Assembly: GCA_022574315.1 (NCBI GenBank)
Contig: JACZSH010000067.1
Span: 1-8,034, forward strand
DNA length: 8,034 nt
Direction: 5' to 3'
DNA from: Chloroflexota bacterium
GTDB lineage: Bacteria; Chloroflexota; Dehalococcoidia; Dehalococcoidales; RBG-16-60-22
Shown here: piece after piece, positions 1 to 7,531 of the stretch
How positions within the stretch are numbered: the first letter of the stretch is position 1
Layout: each line of letters begins with the position of its first letter
The notes under the pieces: generated by a model
Database searches by the model: none
What the model was told of the DNA's origin: nothing
Seen by the model: only the letters and a program-made list of their open reading frames with translations
Position numbers and translations under genes: made by a program

Positions 1-2151
1 CAGTGGTGCTTTACCTATAAAGATGATAGCCAGTATCAATGCCAATAGCTGTCCAAGATTAGTGCTCAGTAACATATAAATCACATTGCGTAGCCGGTTA
101 AAAATTGCCCTGCCTTCATCTACTGCTGCCACCACGGAGGCAAAGTTGTCATCAGCCAGTACCATATCAGAGGCTTCACGAGCTACATCCGTTCCGGTGA
201 TACCCATGGCGATACCAATATCGGCTGCTTTGAGTGCTGGAGCATCATTAACCCCATCCCCGGTCATAGCGACAACATGGCCATGACTCTTGAATGCGTT
301 GACTATTCTTAATTTATGTAATGGCTCAGTCCGGGCAAAAATTGAAATAGTGTCTACTTGCTGTGATAATTCCTCATCACTCATCTCCTGAAGTTCAGCG
401 CCGGTTACAGATCTACCCGTCGGCATATCCAGTTGATGAGCGATTGACTCAGCGGTAACCTTATTATCACCGGTAATCATCACTACTTTAATGCCAGCCT
501 GCGCACATAATCTCACTGCCTCTTTAGCCTCCTCACGGGGTGGGTCGGCCATTCCCGCCAGACCGGCAAATACCAGTTTCCCCCGGATGTCCTGGTCCCG
601 GAGCTCCTGAGTATCCGGCGGCAGGTCGACATAGGCCATCGCCATGACTCTCATCGCCTGCTCGGCCATGGCGGTGTTCGCCTGCAGGATAGCCGCGGTA
701 TCGGCCTCCGTTAAGGGCACTACCTTATCCCTTTTCAGGTGATACCGGCTCAGGGAAAGGAGTCTCTCCACGGCTCCCTTGACATAGACCACCCTGCCCC
801 CGTCCCGCGGGTGAAGAGTGGCCATGTACTGCTTTTCGCTCTGGAAGGGAATCTCATCGAGGCGGGGAAACGTCTTTTCCATCTGCTCTTTGTTCATGCC
901 CGCCTTGCCGGCGACCACCAGCAGAGCGCCCTCGGTCGGATCACCGAATATGTCACAGCATTCCTCGTTCTCACCGGTCAGCAGGGCGTCGTTGCAAAGA
1001 ACGCCTATCCTGAGCAGCGTGGTTAATGCCGGCTCGTTTTCCGCCCTGACCACCTGCCCGTCGCGGCGGAACTCCCCTTTCGGCAGGTAGCCCTCGCCGG
1101 TCACTTCCAGCCACCGCCCGTCAATGTAAAGGCGCTGTACGGTCATCTCGTTCAGGGTTAATGTCCCGGTCTTGTCAGAGCAGATAACGGTGGCTGCCCC
1201 CAGGGTCTCCACCGCCACCAGCTTGCGGATTATGGCGTTGCGCCGTGCCATCAGCCTCATGCCAACTGCCAGCACCACGGTCACCACCGTCGGCAGTCCT
1301 TCCGGTATGGCGGAAACGGCGGCGGCGACGGCCAGTAAAAATATCTCCAGCCACCCCAGCCCCTTTACCACACCGAGTACCACCAGGAGAATACTGATGC
1401 CCAGGAAAAGAATGACGATATACCGGCTCAAGTTACCGATATCTTTCTGAAGAGGCGTCTTTTCCGGTTTTATCTCCTGGATGGCGGTCGCAATCTGGCC
1501 GATATCGGTCAGCATACCCGTCCGCACCACCATTGCGTTCGCCCGCCCGTAAGTGACGATGGTGCCCATGTGCACCATGTTCTTTCTCTCCGCCATGGGC
1601 GCTTCTTCGGGCATGATGCTGGTGCACTTATCCACCGGCATCGATTCGCCGGTCAGCATGGCTTCATTTACCTTTAGATTAGAAACCTCGACCAGCCGGG
1701 CGTCAGCCGGCACCCGGTCCCCCGTCTCCAGGAGCAAGACGTCTCCCGGGACCATCTCCCGGGCCGGAATCAGCTGAACTCTGCCTCCGCGTCTCACCCT
1801 CGCCCTGGGCGCCGCCATCTGGATAAGGGCTTCCATGGCTTTCTCTGCCCGCGTCTCCTGGATAAAGCCAATCACCGCGTTGAGTAACAGCACCCCCATG
1901 ATGACGCCGGCATCTATGAAATGCCCCACGATAATCGAGATTCCCACGGCAGCCAGCAAGACGTATATCAGCGGGCTGAGGAACTGCCTGAGAAAGACGA
2001 TTATGGCCGGTGTTTTTTTCTTACCGGTCAGTTCGTTGGGGCCGTATTGCACTAACCTGTCCCGGGCCCCGTCTTCGGTCAGGCCGGCCATGCCGGACTC
2101 AAGCGTCCGCAGGGATTCGGCGACACTGAAGCTGTGCCATCGTTGGCTCAT
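1..2151 (-). CDS. P2A-type cation-transporting ATPase (calcium-pump-like), C-terminus cut by window edge
   Basis: Integral membrane pump that couples ATP hydrolysis, through an aspartyl-phosphate intermediate, to cation export. I translated 717 residues from the minus strand without a stop; the family is usually about 880-900 residues, so TM6-TM10 lie beyond position 1. Visible parts in order: Cation_ATPase_N domain (about 5-70), TM1 (57-77), TM2 (80-98), actuator loop TGES (167-170), TM3 (240-262), TM4 with the PEGLP motif (283-287), phosphorylation site DKTGT (D326), DPTEG (404-408), nucleotide-site KGA (458-460), DPPR (536-539), MITGD (558-562), TGDGVNDAP (630-638), and the start of TM5 (about 690-712). 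PEGL in TM4 with this order indicates the SERCA/PMCA/PacL group rather than heavy-metal P1B pumps. In TM5 the Asn matching SERCA N768 is present (N698), but the E771 position is Gln (Q701). ATG at 2151 is the first usable start because an in-frame TGA lies five codons upstream. No Shine-Dalgarno sequence is evident. GC content drops sharply below about position 530. The transported ion is inferred, not proven. Confidence 0.95.
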   Translation of the reverse strand, partial: MSQRWHSFSVAESLRTLESGMAGLTEDGARDRLVQYGPNELTGKKKTPAIIVFLRQFLSPLIYVLLAAVGISIIVGHFIDAGVIMGVLLLNAVIGFIQETRAEKAMEALIQMAAPRARVRRGGRVQLIPAREMVPGDVLLLETGDRVPADARLVEVSNLKVNEAMLTGESMPVDKCTSIMPEEAPMAERKNMVHMGTIVTYGRANAMVVRTGMLTDIGQIATAIQEIKPEKTPLQKDIGNLSRYIVILFLGISILLVVLGVVKGLGWLEIFLLAVAAAVSAIPEGLPTVVTVVLAVGMRLMARRNAIIRKLVAVETLGAATVICSDKTGTLTLNEMTVQRLYIDGRWLEVTGEGYLPKGEFRRDGQVVRAENEPALTTLLRIGVLCNDALLTGENEECCDIFGDPTEGALLVVAGKAGMNKEQMEKTFPRLDEIPFQSEKQYMATLHPRDGGRVVYVKGAVERLLSLSRYHLKRDKVVPLTEADTAAILQANTAMAEQAMRVMAMAYVDLPPDTQELRDQDIRGKLVFAGLAGMADPPREEAKEAVRLCAQAGIKVVMITGDNKVTAESIAHQLDMPTGRSVTGAELQEMSDEELSQQVDTISIFARTEPLHKLRIVNAFKSHGHVVAMTGDGVNDAPALKAADIGIAMGITGTDVAREASDMVLADDNFASVVAAVDEGRAIFNRLRNVIYMLLSTNLGQLLALILAIIFIGKAPL

Positions 2152-2216
2152 ACTGTTAATATATCACATCGAAAAGAGGCGCACACGGCATAGTAAGGCG
2201 GTTAGCGGCCGTTTGC
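2152..2216 (-). other. Intergenic leader of the cation ATPase gene
   Basis: Sixty-five bases between the activase stop and the ATPase ATG. It has an AT-rich patch (GATATATT) 6-13 bases before the ATG but no recognisable Shine-Dalgarno and no convincing -35/-10 pair. The only inverted repeat is a 5-bp ACGGC/GCCGT pair with an 18-base loop and no T-tract, so I do not call a terminator. Read-through from the activase gene is therefore plausible. Confidence 0.4.
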
Positions 2217-5200
2217 TCACCCGGTCGGGTTTAAAGAAACGGCGGTCTCTTTTGACTCCCGGGCACAGAACCGGATAAGCTCGGCAAAATTGTTGATTCT
2301 GGTCAGGTTATTGGTCTCCAGGAAACCGTCATAGGTGAGGCTAATCCAGGGTTTCTGGTAAATGGTGCTGAACTTATCCGCCATCGCCGCCACGATGCCG
2401 CCGGGCATACAGCCGTGGGGCATCACCGATATCACGCCGGCGAACTCGCTTCTTTCCGACCATTCCACCCCGCTGCCGATACTGAGCACGGCTTCACTGC
2501 CGCACCGGGCGGAAAGATACCGGCCGGATTTCTCCAGCACCGCCGCCGTGGCCGGCTCTCTCCCGTTCAGCAATGCATGATAGCACCCGGCAATGCGGCG
2601 CTCATCACGCTCCTGGATGATTTTCTTGATAGAGCTGGACACCATTTTTTTCAGTTTGCGGTCTCTAACGGCGTCCTCAACATTCCGGTACGAGGTGTAT
2701 TTAATCCATTCGCCCATCGGAGAAACAATCACCTCGAGACCGGCGTCTTCACAGACCCGCACCAGGTCGTTGTTACTGAACCGATTAGAACGTAAATAGA
2801 TTTCGCCGTTGATGCCCACCAGCGGTCTCTGGGGCAGGTCAGGGTCAATCAGCGACTTGAACTCGGCCGTTGCCTGCCGCAGGATATCATCGTAGTCGGT
2901 TTTCCGGCGAATGCGGTCAGCAATTTTAATCAGATATTCGTCAAAAAGCCGGTCTGCCTCTCCCTTTTCTTTTTCATAGGGACGGGCGCGCCAGAGCAGC
3001 CGTTCCAGCCCGTCCACCGCCACGATTCCGTTCCAGGCCATACGCTCGAACTCGCGTCCCAGATTCAAGTCACGATAGGCGTTGTTCGATACCGAGGTCC
3101 TTATCGGCAGGTCAAAGCCTATCTCCTTAAGTACCCGGTGCTGCTCGACCGAGTACTTGCCGAGCCGGCAGGGGCCGTACGAGCCGCTCATAAATCCCTC
3201 GACATTTTTCAGGTCGCTGCCGTCTTCATAGTAATAACGCATAAAGTCGCCCAGCGTCACCCGGTAGGGCAGGCATTCTGTGCCTGAGGTCACCTGGTTG
3301 CTGAAAAGGAGGTTTCGCTCATCCGGCTCGGGCAGTACCCGTACCCTGGCCCCGGCCGCCTCCATGGCGGCGCCGATGACGTCAGCGTGGGACGCCATCC
3401 GGGGTATGAGCAGGGTCTTTTTCGAGTTTATGATCGGAGACGCCCCGCGGTAAATATCTTTGCTCACGGTTTCGGTCTGTCTGGTGTGGCGGGCAAAGCC
3501 CTTGATGGTATCGACAAAAGCCTCCAGGCGGGTGACCAGTCCCGCTTCGGCGGCGTGCTCATCGATTTCCATCTGTCCGGCGGGTTTACCGCCCATGATG
3601 TCTTCCACCATTCTGAGCATGAACGAGTTGGGTCCGCAACCGAAAGTAGTCAAGGCCAGCCCGTAAAGCTGCGGGTCGGCCTCGATTATGGCTGAAGCGG
3701 CAATGAACTTGCTCTCATACAGCCAGTACGGACGGTCCGAATACTGCTTGGGGTCTATCGAAGAAAGGGGCAGGAAATCCAGCGGTATCGGCACCACCCC
3801 GAGCTGTGCCAGCTTCTCGGTGATACCGAGGTTTGCCCCGGAATCCTGCGACATGTAAGAACGCGAGAGGACGACCACGCCCAGCTTATCGCCTTCATGC
3901 AGTTGCTTTAATACCCGGTTACCCAGCGCCATCCGGCTGTTTTCAAACTGCTGCTGCGCCCTGATGCCCGCCCGGGCGGCTTCTTTACCCCGTTTGCGCC
4001 CGAATCCCATCTTCACGGCGGCGTCCGCCAGGCTGTTTAGCACCTCGGCATTGCCCCGGCTGAAGTCAATTATGGGTATCAGCATTCGTTCACCGAGGTC
4101 GAAAGCCTGGCTTATGATAAACGGGGATGCCTGAATAAGAGGACAGGCGTACTTCTGGTTTTCATCCCCCTCTTTTTCCCCCAGCCGGATGGCGCAGGGA
4201 TAGAGAATGAAATCAGAGTTTTTCAGCGCCGCTACGTGGCCGTGAAGCAGCTTGAGCGGGAAACAACTGTCGGTATAGCTCAGTTCCACGGCCTGCTCCA
4301 TAATATCCCGGGTGGTCTTACTGGAGAGAACCACCTTGACGCCGAGCTCGTTAAGAAAACCGATAAGCAGGGGCGCGTAATCATAGACCAGGAGCGCCCT
4401 CGGAATGCCCACAGAAAGCCCGCTGCCGGAGTCTGCCCGGTATTCCTTGAAGAGCAGTTTCTCCCGCTCGTCAAAGAAGGTTGCCACCCTCGCCTGGCTG
4501 AGAGCACTGTCGTAGCGATCGCAACGGCTGCCGTAGTAAGTATATTTCTGGTCGGTCATCCGCATCCGGGTGATGGTACAGTTATTATCGCAGGACTTGC
4601 AGAGAAAGGTGGAGAGGACGCATTCGCTATCCACCGTCGTCTGAAATCCCTTGAATTTTGATTCTCGTCCGGCGGTTTCCTCCCGGGCGAGGAGGGCGGC
4701 GCCCATGGCACCGCTGACTTCCCGGTGCTCAGCGACGGTCAGCGTCTTCCCTTTCAATTGCTGTTGAAAAGCGGAGACCACCGCCTGATTATAGAAGACG
4801 GCCCCGGTGAGGATAATCTTGTCCCCCAGTTTCCGGTGACCCACCACCTTGGAGAGGTAATTCTTGGCGACCGAGTTTGCCAGGCTGGCGGTGATTACCT
4901 CCAGCGACACGCCTTCCTGCTGGGCGGAAGGAACTGCCTGCCCCATAAAGGCGGCGCACCTTGTCCCCAGGTCGATGGTGCAGGGCGCTTCAAAGGCCAG
5001 TTCGGCAAACTCCCCGCTTTTCAGGGAGACACCGAGCGTATCCGCCAGCTCATCAATGAAACTTCCCGTCCCGGCGGCACACGCCTTGTTCATCTGGTAG
5101 TCAACGACCACGCCGTTTCGCTTGATGACCAGCTTGGAGTCCTGGCCACCGATTTCGATAATGTCCGCTTCGGGGTCTATTTCTTCGGCGGCCCGGGTCT

Positions 5201-6371
5201 GGGCGGTTATTTCGTTTTTCACCAGGTCAGCCCCGATAAAGCCGCCCACCAGGTAACGCCCGGAGCCGGTAACGCCGGCGCCGAGTATCTTCACCTTGCC
5301 GGCGCCGTTACGGAGCAGGTTACGGAAAACATCCTTGACCGCATCAATCGGCCGGCCGGCCGTCATCAGGTAGCTTTTAGCCAGAATCCTGGCGCCGGTC
5401 TCGTCAAGTATTACCGCCTTGGTGCTGGTAGACCCCACATCCACCCCCAGGTAGCCGGCGCAGGCTTCTTCAATGCGCTGCTCCGCCCCGTTTCCGGGCA
5501 GAGAAACCGGTCCCAGCCTGGGCATTTCAAAATAGCTCTGCCGGTTACCGTCTTCGGCCAGCCTGGCTACCCGCGAGTTCTTCCCCCGCGCCAGTAAGGC
5601 CGAACCGATAGCCTCCATGTGGAGGAAGTTTTCCGGGACGGTTACCGGTACTTTATGCTCGTTACGGGCTGAGATGGCTTCGCCAAGCGCTTTAAAGATG
5701 GCGCCGTTAGCCGCCACGCCGCCGACCAGGTAGACCGGCTCCTCGAAAATACCTTTCCGGAGTGACATGACCATCCGGGCGACACTCTCACAGAGGGCAT
5801 AGAGCATTGCCTCCCGGGAGACACCTTTCTGCTGAAGGTGAATCAGGTCGCTCTTGGCGAAGACGCTGCAGCGGGCGGCTATCCGGGGCGGTCTGCCCTC
5901 ACACTTCAAAGCCAGGCTGGCAAAATCTTCCAGGCTGATGCCGAGTCGGTACGCCTGCTGCTCAAGAAACCTTCCCGTGCCGGCGGCGCAAAGCGGATTG
6001 GTGACCACTTTCCACGGTTTTTTCAGTCCGTCTTCCAGCCCGATAACCAGGGAGCTCTGCCCGCCAATCTGAATTATTGTCTTGACATCAGGATGAAAGT
6101 GGAGCAGGCCGGAAGCCACCGCCAGCGAACTGCTGTAGTCCGCCCAGTTTAACTCTTCCGGAATAACCCCTTTGCCGGAACCGGAGACGGCGGCACCGGT
6201 AATATCGCCGACGTCAAACTTTGCCTCCAGCCGGGCAATCAGCGAGTTTACCGCCAGCCTGGGATTGCTGGTTATTTTTTCGGCATCAAGGTGAGCGATG
6301 CTGCCACTTTCCGTAACCAGTGAAAGCTTGGCGTTGATTGAACCGACATCCAGGCCTAGAGAATAGCTCAT
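2217..6371 (-). CDS. Giant tandem activase / 2-hydroxyacyl-CoA dehydratase-type Fe-S fusion protein (BadF/BcrA + DUF2229 + HgdB-like)
   Basis: Cytoplasmic iron-sulfur ATPase related to the activators of 2-hydroxyacyl-CoA dehydratases and benzoyl-CoA reductases, which use ATP to push an electron to very low potential. 1384 residues from ATG 6371, normal for the fused family (about 1400). Domain 1 (1-263): DVGS phosphate loop (8-11), GGQS (103-106), CAAGTG (C128), ARCSVF (C168), LVGGVAANG. Domain 2 (306-565): DVGSTSTK (311-318), GVTGSG, GGQD.K (408-413), CAAGTG (C431), TRCAAF (C472). Next comes a cysteine cluster C584-X6-C591-X2-C594-X3-C598 plus C617. DUF2229-type region about 652-870 starts with VGIPRALL and includes CFPLKLLHGH. 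The HgdB-like half (about 980-1370) has TSGTECLPY (C1033), GPCRLG (C1068), LVGINGEIY and HGCMPGG (C1321). The two activase domains probably form an intramolecular pseudo-dimer sharing a [4Fe-4S] cluster; the C-terminal half may carry the acceptor cluster (as in dehydratases or double-cubane proteins). Substrate unknown; no CoA-transferase or separate dehydratase subunit is nearby. A TTG three codons upstream (6380) is a less likely start. Confidence 0.93.
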   Translation of the reverse strand: MSYSLGLDVGSINAKLSLVTESGSIAHLDAEKITSNPRLAVNSLIARLEAKFDVGDITGAAVSGSGKGVIPEELNWADYSSSLAVASGLLHFHPDVKTIIQIGGQSSLVIGLEDGLKKPWKVVTNPLCAAGTGRFLEQQAYRLGISLEDFASLALKCEGRPPRIAARCSVFAKSDLIHLQQKGVSREAMLYALCESVARMVMSLRKGIFEEPVYLVGGVAANGAIFKALGEAISARNEHKVPVTVPENFLHMEAIGSALLARGKNSRVARLAEDGNRQSYFEMPRLGPVSLPGNGAEQRIEEACAGYLGVDVGSTSTKAVILDETGARILAKSYLMTAGRPIDAVKDVFRNLLRNGAGKVKILGAGVTGSGRYLVGGFIGADLVKNEITAQTRAAEEIDPEADIIEIGGQDSKLVIKRNGVVVDYQMNKACAAGTGSFIDELADTLGVSLKSGEFAELAFEAPCTIDLGTRCAAFMGQAVPSAQQEGVSLEVITASLANSVAKNYLSKVVGHRKLGDKIILTGAVFYNQAVVSAFQQQLKGKTLTVAEHREVSGAMGAALLAREETAGRESKFKGFQTTVDSECVLSTFLCKSCDNNCTITRMRMTDQKYTYYGSRCDRYDSALSQARVATFFDEREKLLFKEYRADSGSGLSVGIPRALLVYDYAPLLIGFLNELGVKVVLSSKTTRDIMEQAVELSYTDSCFPLKLLHGHVAALKNSDFILYPCAIRLGEKEGDENQKYACPLIQASPFIISQAFDLGERMLIPIIDFSRGNAEVLNSLADAAVKMGFGRKRGKEAARAGIRAQQQFENSRMALGNRVLKQLHEGDKLGVVVLSRSYMSQDSGANLGITEKLAQLGVVPIPLDFLPLSSIDPKQYSDRPYWLYESKFIAASAIIEADPQLYGLALTTFGCGPNSFMLRMVEDIMGGKPAGQMEIDEHAAEAGLVTRLEAFVDTIKGFARHTRQTETVSKDIYRGASPIINSKKTLLIPRMASHADVIGAAMEAAGARVRVLPEPDERNLLFSNQVTSGTECLPYRVTLGDFMRYYYEDGSDLKNVEGFMSGSYGPCRLGKYSVEQHRVLKEIGFDLPIRTSVSNNAYRDLNLGREFERMAWNGIVAVDGLERLLWRARPYEKEKGEADRLFDEYLIKIADRIRRKTDYDDILRQATAEFKSLIDPDLPQRPLVGINGEIYLRSNRFSNNDLVRVCEDAGLEVIVSPMGEWIKYTSYRNVEDAVRDRKLKKMVSSSIKKIIQERDERRIAGCYHALLNGREPATAAVLEKSGRYLSARCGSEAVLSIGSGVEWSERSEFAGVISVMPHGCMPGGIVAAMADKFSTIYQKPWISLTYDGFLETNNLTRINNFAELIRFCARESKETAVSLNPTG

Positions 6372-6428
6372 ATCTAGCAAGTTTAACAGAACTGAGTCAT
6401 CTTGGGAAGGGAGAGGTTAATCGCCGGG
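6372..6428 (-). other. Leader of the giant activase gene
   Basis: Fifty-seven bases between the DinB stop and the activase ATG. There is no GGAG/GAGG-like Shine-Dalgarno within 20 bases of either the ATG (6371) or the TTG (6380). A five-codon mini-ORF (ATG at 6400 to TAA at 6383) lies in it; I attach no function to that. I see no promoter or terminator. Confidence 0.35.
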
Positions 6429-6968
6429 CTAGTAACCGAGCCAGCCTTTGCCTTGCCGCAGGCCGCGCAGGTAAGCCACCTGGCCAACGTGCTGCAGGTT
6501 ATCGCTCATCACGCTGACCAGCCGCACCCCTACCGTCGGCAGCGGCTGGAACCACGGCTCATCCAGCTCCCGGTCGAGGTCGCCTTCCGACAACGTGCTG
6601 ATATACTGCCTTGCCCGTGCCAGCACGGCGCGGTGGTAATCGACCAGGACTTCCGCAGGCGGCGATTTGAAGGCGGCCACATCCCCGGAACTGTGCCCCC
6701 ACCCAACGTCAGCCGGAGTGGCTGTCCGGTTGAAGCGGGCATGCCACGCCTCGCTTATCCACAGCTGTTCCTCTCCCATCAGGTCCGCAATGTGGTCATC
6801 CTGTACCCGGGTCAGGTGCCACGCCAGCCAGCCTATACTGTTACAGTCAGGATTCGGCTGCCAGTCCAGGTCACTCTCCGTCAATCCGTTCAGGGTTTCC
6901 TCCATCACTTCCCGCACGCGCCCGTAGCCATCTGTCAGTATCTGTCGATAATCCATGGTCACCCCCAT
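6429..6968 (-). CDS. DinB-family (DinB/YfiT-like) four-helix protein
   Basis: 179 residues, the usual length for the DinB/YfiT-like superfamily of four-helix-bundle, often metal-binding proteins. Members include damage-inducible DinB of Bacillus and thiol S-transferases; the role here is unknown. Signature parts: an N-terminal helix followed by the GLTESDLDW turn (28-36), helix 2 with WLAWHLTRVQDDH (H51 and H59), and a final helix with NLQHVGQVAYLRGL (H160). H51 and H160 are the likely metal ligands by analogy with the family. There is no signal peptide or membrane segment, so it is probably cytoplasmic. Start choice: ATG 6968 has GAGGG seven bases upstream. An in-frame ATG at 6956 has GGGGG five bases upstream and gives a 175-residue protein beginning MDYRQIL, which resembles typical family N-termini, so it is a real alternative. 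It lies 44 bases after the lipoprotein stop and 57 before the activase ATG. Some homologues detoxify with low-molecular-weight thiols, but nothing here proves that. Confidence 0.88.
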   Translation of the reverse strand: MGVTMDYRQILTDGYGRVREVMEETLNGLTESDLDWQPNPDCNSIGWLAWHLTRVQDDHIADLMGEEQLWISEAWHARFNRTATPADVGWGHSSGDVAAFKSPPAEVLVDYHRAVLARARQYISTLSEGDLDRELDEPWFQPLPTVGVRLVSVMSDNLQHVGQVAYLRGLRQGKGWLGY

Positions 6969-6984
6969 TCCGATACCCTCGGAA
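6968..6984 (-). promoter_or_regulatory. Small hairpin overlapping the DinB-gene Shine-Dalgarno and first ATG
   Basis: On the coding strand TTCCGA, loop GGGTA, TCGGAA form a perfect 6-bp stem. The GAGGG Shine-Dalgarno (6976-6980) spans stem and loop, and the A of ATG 6968 is the last paired base. It could dampen initiation at the first ATG and favour ATG 6956. The stem is short and could be chance. Confidence 0.3.
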
Positions 6985-7012
6985 ACCGCCCTTCCACCCG
7001 GCCCGCGGCCGG

Positions 7013-7519
7013 CTATTTGTCTGCCACCGGCACGTACAGAGAGGCGGACACGGGGTAGATTACTTCCAGGTATATCGTGGCGTCTACCGACGACTCTTCA
7101 TCACCCGCCGGGTTACGGAAGGTCAGGGTATAGGTATCTCCCGCCGCTTCACTGGCCACAAACGAAAACCGGTCCGAATCAGGCTTTTCATCGTCCTTGC
7201 CCGACCTGACCGGGGACCGGTAGACCAGCTCTTTAGCGGTAATAATAAAATCAATGTCCCCGCCCTTTTCCAGATAATAGTAGCCGTCCACTTCGTCTTC
7301 ATCGGAGAGCTTCATCAGTATCGCCATTTCGTCGCCGGGAGCCAACCTGAAGCTTATCTGCTTCATTTCCCACCCCGAGCCGAGCTCCAGCGCTTTGATT
7401 ATCTTGAGGTTTGCCGAAGACGACTGCGTCGTGCCCTGAGTCAGGCTCGACAGCTCTTCGCAACCGGTCACCGATAATAGCGACAGCACCATCAGGACGA
7501 TGACAATTTTCCTGGCCAT
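7013..7519 (-). CDS. Secreted lipoprotein with a beta-rich, GOLD-like mature domain
   Basis: 168 residues from ATG 7519. Type II signal peptide: basic start MARK, a hydrophobic run IVIVLMVLSLL, then the lipobox V-T-G-C with the lipidated cysteine at C20. The mature protein (about 148 residues) begins with a Ser/Thr/Gln-rich linker and then alternates short beta-like segments: a GDEMAILMKL strand, YYYLEKGGDIDFII, DRFSFVASEAAGDTYTLTF and VDATIYLEVIYPV. The pattern 'GDIDF-I ... F-F-A ... G-YTL-F-N ... I-L-V' resembles GOLD/emp24-like beta sandwiches seen in many bacterial lipoproteins of unknown function; this fold call is by eye. It contains no catalytic motif that I recognise, and no cysteine after C20. 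The gene starts 10 bases after the carboxyltransferase stop and is probably co-transcribed and translationally coupled. A TTG two codons upstream (7525) is too close to the Shine-Dalgarno to be the start. The protein is anchored outside the cytoplasmic membrane; a sensing or binding role is only a guess. Confidence 0.85.
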   Translation of the reverse strand: MARKIVIVLMVLSLLSVTGCEELSSLTQGTTQSSSANLKIIKALELGSGWEMKQISFRLAPGDEMAILMKLSDEDEVDGYYYLEKGGDIDFIITAKELVYRSPVRSGKDDEKPDSDRFSFVASEAAGDTYTLTFRNPAGDEESSVDATIYLEVIYPVSASLYVPVADK

Positions 7520-7526
7520 TTTCAAG

Positions 7527-7531
7527 ACCTC
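7527..7531 (-). promoter_or_regulatory. Shine-Dalgarno of the lipoprotein gene, overlapping the upstream stop codon
   Basis: GAGGT lies seven bases before ATG 7519 and shares bases with the TGA stop (7530-7532) of the carboxyltransferase gene. This spacing favours ATG 7519 over TTG 7525 and suggests translational coupling of the two genes. Confidence 0.7.

Noticed and set aside
2157..2170. GATATATT as a possible -10 element for the ATPase gene
   Set aside because: No matching -35 at 16-18 bases upstream and it sits too close to the ATG for a normal leader.
1835..2278. 147-residue plus-strand frame spanning the ATPase start
   Set aside because: Antisense to the well-supported ATPase N-terminus and the activase end; no domain.
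4725..5597. 290-residue open frame on the plus strand
   Set aside because: Lies wholly antisense to the activase domains, has no family motif, and is explained by the GC-rich codon bias of the real gene.
6998..7012. GC-rich hairpin CCGGC-CCGCG-GCCGG just after the lipoprotein stop
   Set aside because: Only a 5-bp stem and no T-tract follows on the coding strand, so it is not a credible intrinsic terminator.
6402..7058. 218-residue open frame on the plus strand
   Set aside because: Antisense shadow of the DinB gene and its flanks; composition is low-complexity Pro/Arg/His-rich and no motif is recognisable.
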